The notes below the pieces were generated by a model. That model had not been told where the DNA came from and made no database searches. It saw nothing but the letters and a program-made list of their open reading frames with translations. A stretch of 64,000 nt of DNA from Ampelomyces quisqualis (taxonomy: Eukaryota > Ascomycota > Dothideomycetes > Pleosporales > Phaeosphaeriaceae). The translations under genes were made by a program, and so were the position numbers. The DNA is taken from positions 1,922,001 to 1,986,000 of the forward strand of contig JAGTXZ010000024.1 in the NCBI GenBank assembly GCA_018398575.1, read 5' to 3'. Below are positions 56,167-64,000 of the stretch, piece after piece. Numbering within the stretch: position 1 is the first letter of the stretch; every line of letters begins with the position of its first letter.

Positions 56167-56950
56167 TTACCACCATCTCGCACCAAAGATCTTTGGCGCA
56201 ACCTTCTTCTTCTTTTCATCCTCGACGAGGTTGATTTTCTGGTGGCCCTTGACATGTACAGCCAATTCCTGATGCTCATAATCACTCTGACTCGGCCTCT
56301 TTACCAGATGTACGTGTACAACACCCTGTCCTAGTGGCCCCTCCACGAAGAACCTGAAGCGCATGTGCTCGGTGCCCCACCGGTCTGTTTCGTTTGTGCT
56401 GCTGATGTAGCGATGACGTGCCATTCGCGACCACGAAGCTTCACCAAAAGCAGCGATTTCATTCGAGGGGCCGAGGAGAGCTTGGCAGCGGGAATCGGAG
56501 CGGATCATGGATACGGCGCGGTTGAAGTGGGCGGTTTCGGAGGAGGGGGAGAAGACGTGGGAGAACATGAAGTAGCCAACGGCGCCCTGCATACGCCTTA
56601 GCTTCGACTGCAAATACTACCCGAGACACTCGAGAGGCTACAGTAGCTAGCACGCCAACCAGTACTACCAGCAAGTTGACGCTCTGCTGGGTGGTTCGCA
56701 CTGCCTTCTCGCCCGGCGAAAGATCGGACCACCTGACTTGTCCCGTGTCGCCCGTCAATGTGATACTTTTACGCTGCGGGCCGGGTGGAGGGGTGGGCGT
56801 CGCGCTGTGTGTAGCCTGCGCATTGCGGGTGGTGGAGAAAGCTGTGCGACCGAGGCGTGTTCTGCGGGTCCAAGGCGGCTGTATGCGCGGCAGGCGCAGG
56901 GACGGTCGGAGGAGCGCAATGGCTTCGCCGGGTCGATATAGCGCTGTCAT
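56167..56950 (-). CDS. TIM21: Mitochondrial import inner membrane translocase subunit Tim21
   Basis: Exons 56642-56950 and 56167-56586; 242 residues. The N-terminus is a basic, Arg/Ser/Thr-rich presequence (RLPRIQPPWTRRTRLGR, then TAFSTTRNAQ), followed by a single membrane segment (VNLLVVLVGVLATGAVGYFM) that the intron cuts. The C-terminal Tim21 domain faces the intermembrane space: FSPSSETAHFNRAVSMIRSD, LLGPSNEIAAFGE, MRFRFFVEGPLGQGVVHVHL. It ends in a Lys-rich tail. Known role: links the TOM and TIM23 complexes and respiratory chain during presequence import. It starts 176 bp from MSP1 on the other strand. Confidence 0.94.
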
Positions 56951-57126
56951 GGCCGCGATGGTGAATGGGGCTGCACGTGAGAGACTGAGAAGGGGCGGGC
57001 GGGCCGCATGTCACGTGTGGCCGTGCCCGTCGCGCCGGACACCTTTCACACCCCCGCCCCGCCATTCACCCGCGCTCGCCACGTGTCTTCGCAGCTACCG
57101 CTACCGAGGCACTGCTGTGAGGCACC
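56951..57126. promoter_or_regulatory. Shared TIM21/MSP1 upstream region
   Basis: Only 176 bp between divergent start codons of two mitochondrial genes, the tightest pair in the window. GC-rich and C-rich before the MSP1 ATG; no TATA box. Confidence 0.6.
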
Positions 57127-58577
57127 ATGGCCGCCAACAAGAAGAGTAGCCTCACGGGCTATCTGCCCGACATCCTCATGGCCGCTGCCGCTGTACGTTT
57201 GCGCCTTCTCCCGCGGCTCCTGCCATTACCTGCGTGTCCACAGCATCTGATACACCCCACAGCCCTTAATCGCCTATTTCGTCCTTCGGAACCTTCTTGC
57301 ACGCCTCGACCCCGAAGCCCGGCAGAAGGAAGAGGCACGCGCCAAAGCCAAAGCCGCCAACCGCAAACTTGGCGCCATCTTGACTGGCAAGCGAAGAAGC
57401 AGCCATGGCGGAGACTACGATAGCGACGACGAACACACCGCAATGGGACGCCCGCGGATACAAGACCTGACGCTGGACACGTACGAGCAGACGATTGCCA
57501 TGGAGGTTGTTGCGCCCGAAGAGATTCCCGTCACGTTCGAGGGTAAGCACGACTCCAGTGTTTGGCCTCATCAACAGTGAAACGATTCATGCAACGCTGG
57601 GCTAACGGCTGGCAGACATTGGCGGCCTCGACCCAATCATCGAAGAACTGAAAGAGTCCGTCATCTACCCCCTTACCCTCCCCCATCTCTACTCGCACTC
57701 CTCCTCGCTACTCAGCGCCCCGTCCGGTGTTCTTCTCTATGGCCCCCCAGGTTGCGGCAAAACCATGCTCGCAAAAGCCCTCGCCCACGAGTCTGGCGCC
57801 TGCTTCATCAACCTACACATTTCTACTCTGACGGAAAAGTGGTATGGCGACTCCAACAAGCTCGTCAATGCTGTCTTTAGCCTGGCACGGAAACTGCAAC
57901 CTACCATTGTCTTCATCGATGAGATTGACGCGGTTCTGGGTCAAAGGAGGTCGGGCGAACACGAGGCTAGCGGCATGGTGAAGGCCGAGTTTATGACACA
58001 CTGGGACGGTCTCGCGTCTTCAACCGGCAGCGAGCCACAGCGCATCTGTATCCTCGGCGCCACAAATCGCATCCAGGACATCGACGAAGCCATTCTTCGC
58101 CGCATGCCCAAGAAGTTCCCCATTGGTCTGCCCTCCGCCTCGCAACGACACAACATTTTCTCCCTCATCTTGCGAGACACCAAGATCGACCAAAAAAATT
58201 TCGACCTCGACTACCTTGTCCGCGTATCTGCCGGTATGTCGGGCTCAGAGATCAAAGAGGCATGCAGAGACGCTGCCATGGGTCCCGTGCGCGAGTACAT
58301 TAGGCGGAAGAAGGCGGATGGTACGCTAAAGAGTAGCCGCCCAGTCGCTGCGGGAGATGTCCGAGGGCTGCGAACACCAGATTTCTTCGGCACCGGAAGG
58401 GGCCTAAGGGACTTGGACTCGATTGATGACACAAGAGAGGAGATGAGCACACGTGTACAAAGCAGAGTCCATACGACGTCTGAATCAGATGAAACGAGCA
58501 GCAGCAGCCAGACCGAAAGTGGAGACGAGAAGTTCAAGGACTCAGCGTACCAGGACCCCGAACCCTCGGCGGTCTGA
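57127..58577 (+). CDS. MSP1: Msp1/ATAD1-type AAA ATPase
   Basis: Exons 57127-57192, 57263-57542, 57616-58577; 435 residues. One membrane segment near residues 12-35 anchors the protein in the outer mitochondrial or peroxisomal membrane; intron one cuts it. The AAA domain follows: DIGGLDPIIEELKESVIYPL, Walker A GPPGCGKT (158-165), the pore loop region around EKWYGDSNK, Walker B IVFIDEID (213-220) and sensor GATNR. IGLPSASQRHNIFSLILRDT is typical of Msp1. The C-terminus is longer and more Ser/Glu-rich than in yeast. Known role: pulls mislocalised tail-anchored proteins and stalled import substrates out of the membrane. Head to head with TIM21. Confidence 0.95.
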
Positions 58578-58927
58578 TGAAAAGTGCACAGGTGCGGAAT
58601 ATATCTTGTATATCAAAGGCCCAGGTATGAGTATATGAAGATTTGCGTATAAATGGGCGGCGTTCTCTTCGTGCTCACCTCTTGTAGCGGCGTTTGTTCA
58701 ACAATTGACCCAGGAGGGCACGCTAGACCATGGATTGGGACTGGCAAAGGCAGATAACCCAAAGAAACTATCATTACACTTAGCACTTGCATATCTCATG
58801 GAATGTATCCAAGAAGTGCTTGCCCATCTGTAATGCTATAGTTGTTATCTGTCCACTTTGCTGTTGCCTGACATAAATGCTCATACTATGGTTCGCTGAA
58901 ATATAGGTACCACATTTCACACTCACG
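58578..58927. other. Intergenic region
   Basis: 350 bp with the MSP1 3' UTR and the upstream side of the pseudogene. AT-rich, no features recognised. Confidence 0.55.
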
Positions 58928-59767
58928 ATGACATGTATACAGGCAGCATTCTTCCTGCTCCGTCTCCCCTTGCTCTCCTACAATCTCTATCTTCCCACCA
59001 AAATGTCTACTTCCCGAGATACTAACCTCTTCCGCCCATCCACACCCACCTGTTTTCAAAAATCACTCTCCTCCCCATTCCTCTTTCTCTTAAAATGGCT
59101 CTATACCAAACAACCCCCCATTTCCCCCCTATTCCCACATTCCCCGACCATTAGACTCGTTTGCATATCAGACACGCACACGCGTCGCCCATGCCTCCTC
59201 CCCGGCGACATACTTATCCACGCTGGCGACTAGGCTATCAACGGTACCCCCGCCGAACTCGAGGCGCAAATCAGATGGCTCAACAGTCTAGACTACGCTG
59301 TTAAAATGGTAATAGCAGGGAATCACGAAGTATGTCTCGACGCAGCATGGTGTGCGCGAAACCCGCGCGCCAACATGTCCGCTATGAACCCGGACTGAGG
59401 CGAGATGATACATGTGCAAAACTCGACCGTAACAATCGAGTTGTATGGCAGGAGACTGAAGGGGCATGGCGCACCACACACACCGCGATACGGGAACTGG
59501 GGCTTCCAATACCCGCCACAAGAGGGTGTTTGGCACAACTCTGTCCCGTTCGATACAGATGTCTTGATCACGCACGGGCCGGCAAGAGGACATGTCGATG
59601 CAAATGCTGGATGTGCGCTTTTACTTGGGGAAGTAAAGCGCGTCAGGCCGAGGGTCCATGTTTGCGGGCACGTACATGGCGCGAGGGGAGTAGAGGTGTG
59701 TGATTGGGGATATGTGCATGGGGCTTATGAGAGGGCAAGAATAGGGGATGAGGGCTTGGGAGGATGA
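58928..59767 (+). pseudogene. Calcineurin-like metallophosphoesterase pseudogene
   Basis: One frame runs from ATG 58928 to TGA at 59765-59767 but contains two internal stops: TAG at 59231-59233 and TGA at 59396-59398. There is no frameshift. All metal-binding motifs remain: CISDTHTR (DXH), ILIHAGD (GD), MVIAGNHEVCLD (GNHE), LITHGPARGH and VHVCGHVHGARG (GHXH). The TGA lies in MNPD-stop-GE, where relatives usually have Trp, consistent with TGG to TGA. No GT-AG interval removes the stops. Intact relatives are small cytosolic phosphoesterases of about 280 residues. Inactivation looks recent because everything else is kept. Assembly error or readthrough are alternatives. Confidence 0.85.
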
Positions 59768-59851
59768 TGGTGGGGTGGGTGTGGAGTTGGATGCTGTGGG
59801 TGGGTGGCAGGAGGAGAGTGGCAGAGACGGTGTTTGTTAATGCTGCATTTA

Positions 59852-59889
59852 GGGAAGAGGGAGAGGGAGAGGGAGAGGGAGAGGGAGGA
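59852..59889. repeat. GGGAGA microsatellite
   Basis: About six copies of gggaga in a row just downstream of the phosphoesterase pseudogene. Confidence 0.9.
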
Positions 59890-62037
59890 GTTCTGGTTGA
59901 GCTGTGAGCTGTGTGGAGGTAGAGTGATTGGCGGGGTACTCCGTAGATAAACAGACATTTCTAACGGTCGAGATGGTGCTTGATCTCATTGATCAAATGG
60001 AGGTAGGCATACGAAGTAGAGACATTGCACATGGGCACGATCGAAGTCTTGTAGAAAAAACAAGTTTGTGTGAGATTCTTTTAGGGTTACTAATAAGAAA
60101 CTGGGTATGTTCAGAATTCCGTGCGAGAACATCTTACTCGTGGTTTCCCTAGGAATACCCATATCTTGCCCTACTGAAAGCCCGACTTACAGTCCTTGCA
60201 CAGTCGCGTAAGAAACAAAGTTGACAAACAAAATGGTCCGACAGGCACGTGGCGGCCGGCAGTGAAGAAACACTAGAAGCTTACTATGCAAATGAGCTAG
60301 GGTGCTGGTGGGTTACTGTGTAGAAGCGATGGCAGGCGAGAGGAATTAGTGACAAAGGAATACCGTCAGGTGACGTTCATGCGAGTCGGCAACCATGGGA
60401 AACGTTATTGCCCACCCCTCTGAGACACCGCCAAGGCTAAATCAGCCAACCATCTCAGGTGGTTCTAGCCCTATACTCAGATCACGTTGGACCTAAAAGT
60501 CTAAAATCTAAACTTTTTAACATGCGCTACTTTAACAGCACAGATTAGCACCTTTGCAACGACTTTCTGATTTTCTTTTTACAACAGAAAATATTTTGGG
60601 TGCGGGTGGCTTTGAAGGGCCTCAAGACGGGGCACTGAGTCATTGAGGTCTGGAAGGACATCAGCATCATTTCGCGCTCAAGAGAATGAGCATTATTCCG
60701 ATTTGTCTTGTCTGAATTCTGTTGAAGATCCTAGATGTATGAGAAGTTTGCGCAATTTGGCACAAAGATAGGGAGGACACGAGGCCGGTAGAGGGGCCCT
60801 AGGCTTACTCGGTACACAGGACGACTAAAGGGAGCGTGGCTGCGTCTCAATACAAGCCCTGCAACACTCGGACCCCTGTTCGTCCATGTCAGCCGGTTGG
60901 CGGTGGAAGTGGTACTACATACTGCACTGGCGCGCAAGACACGGCGGCAGCAACACAAAGGGCTGTCACATGATGCAGCAGGGCCAACTGGTCGCGATAT
61001 TGCGGATAAGCAGAGACTCAGCGGCGATAGTGTTGTGTACTGTGAAGGCAGGAGGCGCGCGTGGGCTGAATCAGATGGTGTGCGACGAGGCTGCGATTCG
61101 GTGCGCATGGGCGGGCGCCAGTGCGGCTGCCGAAATTGAGAGTCCCGGCAGGGCAAGGCTTGCGCCTTCTGCAATTGGCTGGAGGAGACACCGAAGCACC
61201 GAAGCACCAGGGGGCCCCGTGGGCGAACACACTGCGGCCGGCGGATCAGCGAACGCAGCATCGTAGCGGCATCGTCCATCATGGCATTACGCGTGGTCGA
61301 CGTGCTTTGGTCCGTCGTACATAGTTGAGCAGGAGGCGGCCTGGACAGAGGCAGCCAGGCCAGGCTGTTGTGACTTGTGAGCCCGCGTGGGCCACCGTGT
61401 TTCGCGGGCAGCGGCGATGGAGCACCCCTGCTAGCGTTGTTTGGATGCCACAGTGGCACAGCCCAAATAAATGAAGCCGCTGCGGAGCAATCAGCAACAG
61501 CACAGTGACAGGGAGAGGAACTGCAGCGTGCAGTCTCTGCCTCTCTGCAAATGTCGACCCTCGCCGCCGCTGCACACTCTGGATCCATGCTGCATAGCAC
61601 ACTTTACCGTCAAGTTGCACTCTGTCTCGGCGTCCCTAGGCCTAGCCTGGCCGTGAGTCGTGAGTCGTGAGTCGTGCTGCAGCCTTCTGCAGGGAGCACT
61701 GCTGCACTCGGCGGCCGCGGGCGTAGAGACGGGCCCCTCGTCCGTTACGATACGATACCAAATAATATACAAGCTCCTGAAACTCGGATACAAAGGCTTG
61801 TATCTGAGTTGCGCACCGACACAGTTTTGCCACGTTTCTCCTCATTTTGGGTAACCTTGTTGCCAGCCTCCTCTGCACGCGTTTTGTAGTTATTCTGCAG
61901 CAGATCAAATGGAGAAAAGTGGAGTCAAAGAGGTGGCTGTGAACGAGCAGCTACCAGGTAATATGCTTTACCAGCTAGGGTGAACCGATCCTAATGAATG
62001 ACTTCTTCTCCTTTTCGGGTCGCGTTACAATACTGCA

Positions 62038-62146
62038 TACTCCGTACAGTACTCCGTATCGCATCGATGTGTAATCTACTACGTTACGGAACATGCTCGC
62101 TTACGCTACTCCGCATCGACCCATCTCTAGTCACTACTACTCCGTA
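62038..62146. repeat. Cluster of TACTCCGTA motifs
   Basis: Exact TACTCCGTA at 62038-62046, 62050-62058 and 62138-62146, with a one-base variant near 62107. Further exact copies occur at 59937-59945 and, reversed, at 21639-21647. Confidence 0.75.
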
Positions 62147-62811
62147 CTAGGCGGGCGACTCAGGGCACCACCCGGACAAAACTGCGCCTTGCCTCATCCG
62201 CTCCGCCCCTTGCCGTCCGCTCTTCATCTCCCAGTGCCCCCACCCATCACGCTGGCACGCTCCGCAAGACTCGCACCCTTCCCCCCGTCTTCGCTCCTAC
62301 ACCCGCCGACAACAAGCACCCGGAGGGCTGCTCTCGTGCATCTCTTCGCCCTTTCCTCCGCCGCCGGCTCTCGACGCCCGCCCTACGCTGCCCAGCACGA
62401 TTCCCCGAATCACCACCACTCCTTCCGCGCTTTCGATTGCTTCTCCGTCGCTCTCTTCCGCCGCACCACATCACGACACTGCCTCTCGACCCGCCGTCCA
62501 CAACAGACAAAGACGCCATCGCGACCCTGTTCACGCGGTACCTGAGCAGCCTTCTTTGTTGGGGACCTGCCCTTGCCGTCCAGGAATAGCTCCACTGCCC
62601 CAAGCGCCCGCCACCACCACGACTCTTTGTCGTTGACAGGCGTGCATCCCTGCATCTGGAAACCCCAGAGGCGCGGTTCGCGTGACTTGTTAGACCCCAC
62701 CACTGTCGAACATGACGGTATAGCCTGCCACGCGACAACGACATCTGCAGGAACGATACCGTACCCGCAGAACCTCCCATTTCTAGCTGCTCCGCCAGTT
62801 AGTACGTCTTG

Positions 62812-62854
62812 AGCTTGCATGGATCCATGGGCCTCTGACTAACCGCTGTGCTAG
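62812..62854 (+). other. Probable 5'-leader intron 1 of the secreted-protein gene
   Basis: gtacgt donor, ctaac branch box and ctag acceptor, 43 bp. It precedes the ATG at 63032 and no upstream coding frame joins through it, so it most likely sits in the 5' UTR. Confidence 0.5.
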
Positions 62855-62913
62855 GTCCATTCCTTACCAATCTTTGACATTCGTCAAGTACATTCGTTTT
62901 TCTTATTCTGACA

Positions 62914-62957
62914 GTATGTTTCACCCCTCCATGTCACAGCATATCTGACCAGCGCAG
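62914..62957 (+). other. Probable 5'-leader intron 2 of the secreted-protein gene
   Basis: gtatgt donor, ctgac branch box and gcag acceptor, 44 bp, 74 bp before the ATG at 63032. Confidence 0.5.
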
Positions 62958-63031
62958 GCTCGCCTCACGTACCCGCACTCCACCAGCCTCGATTTATTTA
63001 ATCCACCCAGCCATCCGACGCAACTGCACGA

Positions 63032-64000
63032 ATGGCGCGTTCTACCACAGTATGGGCTGCTGCACTCGTCCTCGCCAGCTTCTCTGGCTATGGACCGCTT
63101 CTCACAACCGCCGAGGCCATGCCGGCACCTGGACCACAAGAAACCCAGGGCCGTCCCCGATACTACTTCCCACGACAAGTCAAGCGTCAGATCGTGACCA
63201 ACACTACGGCCCCAGCAGCTCCCACGACCTCGCCAGCTTCCTCTTCAACCACCGAGCAACTACAATCCCGCCAGCCCGATTTTCTAACCTCCCTCCTGGA
63301 TGTCCTCGACCCGAAATCCGACGAGTCAACCAAAGTTGTTGTTAGCAAGAGCGACACCGACCTCCACACGGGCACTGTAACCTCCATCCAGGAAATTGTC
63401 GCTACGCCTGTGCCAGAGCTAGATGAACCTTTGTCTGGAACTGGCAATCAGAGCCCGTCGCCTGCCTCAGCCGCTCCAGGACCAGTTGAGGAAAGCCCAT
63501 CATCGAATGGCGTACCACCAGCTCTTTCACGGCCGACCGCGTCACCCGAAGCCGACCCAAAATCCGAACCAGTGGCACCATCAAGCGCCGCACGCGTGCC
63601 TTCGTCGGGCTCTCTTGGCCAGACTGGCCTCATCCCTGAGGTCATCGTTCCAGCAACGTCGGCGACCCCCACCCTGCTTGCTGGACCTTCAAGTAGCGCT
63701 CCTGCCGCAGTCTTGCAGCCGAATCCTACGCCCTCTGCCGGCGTGCCAGCTGGAAACCTCCCCTCTTCGCTCCCTGCCCCAATCATAGCTCCGACAGGCA
63801 GTGCCCCTGCGGCTATTGTCCAACCTACTCCGATCTCAGAGCCCCCAGTCTCCTTTGGAGAACCCGCTCAGCGTGTCGGATCTACAGGACCCGTCCCTGA
63901 GGTCATTGTACCAGCCAGCTCGGCTTCATCTGCGCCTGTCGCGTCTAGCTTCCTTGGACCTTTTATTGTTCCTGGCTCTACTGGGGCCGGCATTCCGTCT
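63032..64000 (+). CDS. Secreted Pro/Ser/Ala-rich protein (3' partial)
   Basis: ATG at 63032 opens a frame that is still open at the window end: 323 codons seen, no stop. The N-terminus is a signal peptide (MARSTTVWAAALVLASFSGY, cleavage probably near AEAMPAP). A dibasic site follows (QVKRQIV), a possible Kex2 processing site. The rest is low-complexity Pro/Ser/Ala/Thr/Val sequence that fits an O-glycosylated cell-wall or surface protein. Two degenerate repeats are visible: GLIPEVIVPATSATP against GPVPEVIVPASSASS, and SSAPAAVLQPNPTP against GSAPAAIVQPTPIS. No catalytic domain appears in this part; a domain or GPI signal may lie beyond the window. Confidence 0.8.
   Translation, partial: MARSTTVWAAALVLASFSGYGPLLTTAEAMPAPGPQETQGRPRYYFPRQVKRQIVTNTTAPAAPTTSPASSSTTEQLQSRQPDFLTSLLDVLDPKSDESTKVVVSKSDTDLHTGTVTSIQEIVATPVPELDEPLSGTGNQSPSPASAAPGPVEESPSSNGVPPALSRPTASPEADPKSEPVAPSSAARVPSSGSLGQTGLIPEVIVPATSATPTLLAGPSSSAPAAVLQPNPTPSAGVPAGNLPSSLPAPIIAPTGSAPAAIVQPTPISEPPVSFGEPAQRVGSTGPVPEVIVPASSASSAPVASSFLGPFIVPGSTGAGIPS

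Larger units (their letters stand above)
59768..63031. other. Long gene-poor region
   Basis: About 3.3 kb with no supported gene. A minus-strand frame of 289 codons (60731-61600) has biased Cys/Ser/Arg composition, no domain, and overlaps open frames in other phases in a GC-rich patch, so I do not call it. A gtgagtc triplet repeat lies near 61652-61673. The right end, from about 62.1 kb, is CT-rich and likely contains the promoter and spliced leader of the secreted-protein gene. Confidence 0.5.

Noticed and set aside
60731..61600. 289-codon minus-strand open frame
   Set aside because: Begins with a plausible Met but is Cys/Ser/Arg/Pro-rich throughout with no domain, and other phases in the same GC-rich patch are also open. 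Looks like non-coding sequence.
62093..62545. 150-codon plus-strand frame upstream of the secreted-protein gene
   Set aside because: Pro/Ser/Arg/His-rich translation typical of a CT-rich promoter and leader; no domain, and no in-frame link to the gene at 63032.

Overview
The window is nuclear DNA of a filamentous ascomycete (Pezizomycotina). Evidence seen directly: short introns of about 43-90 bp with GT(A/G)NGT donors, a CTAAC/CTGAC branch box and a YAG acceptor; two Zn2Cys6 transcription factors; compact genes on both strands; and full-length orthologues of conserved yeast genes. Placement in Dothideomycetes/Pleosporales is my inference from gene style, not something I could test.

Layout. 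0-2 kb: 3' part of a RING-H2 protein. 2-5.9 kb: long gene-poor stretch. 5.9-8.4 kb: Zn2Cys6 regulator. 9.5-11.1 kb: GLO3 ArfGAP. 11.4-13.2 kb: decayed DUF1989 gene followed by a 168-bp tandem array. 13.4-15.6 kb: multi-pass membrane protein. 15.8-21 kb: NOG1, TIM23, URA5. 22-24 kb: GH47 mannosidase. 24.1-26 kb: RanBP2-type zinc-finger protein. 27.1-33.4 kb: MTR10, SME1, FAU1, ROT1. 33.8-37.7 kb: a large Zn2Cys6/Fungal_trans_2 regulator. 37.7-42.7 kb: accessory-looking stretch with a doubtful membrane ORF and a DUF3669 gene. 42.7-53.3 kb: disordered membrane protein, SEH1, ALG7, LEU1, CDC73. 53.3-56 kb: gene-poor, with a promoter-like TATA box and a possible small spliced gene. 56.1-58.6 kb: TIM21 and MSP1, head to head. 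58.9-59.8 kb: metallophosphoesterase pseudogene. 59.8-63 kb: gene-poor. 63-64 kb: 5' part of a secreted Pro/Ser/Ala-rich protein that runs off the end.

The conserved genes are housekeeping: mitochondrial protein import and quality control (TIM23, TIM21, MSP1), ER glycan synthesis and trimming plus folding (ALG7, GH47, ROT1), nuclear transport (MTR10, SEH1), splicing (SME1), ribosome assembly (NOG1), transcription elongation (CDC73), vesicle traffic (GLO3) and biosynthesis (URA5, LEU1, FAU1). Many sit in head-to-head pairs with 180-470 bp between start codons. I see no secondary-metabolite cluster, CRISPR array, rRNA or convincing tRNA, and no intact transposon. Exon coordinates were worked out by hand from splice consensus, reading frame and family fit. 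I did not find a clear new multi-gene system. The most unusual items are the tandem array with a conserved peptide frame, the kinase-like motif order in the DUF3669 protein, the two decayed enzyme genes, and a spliced-looking small transcript near 55 kb.
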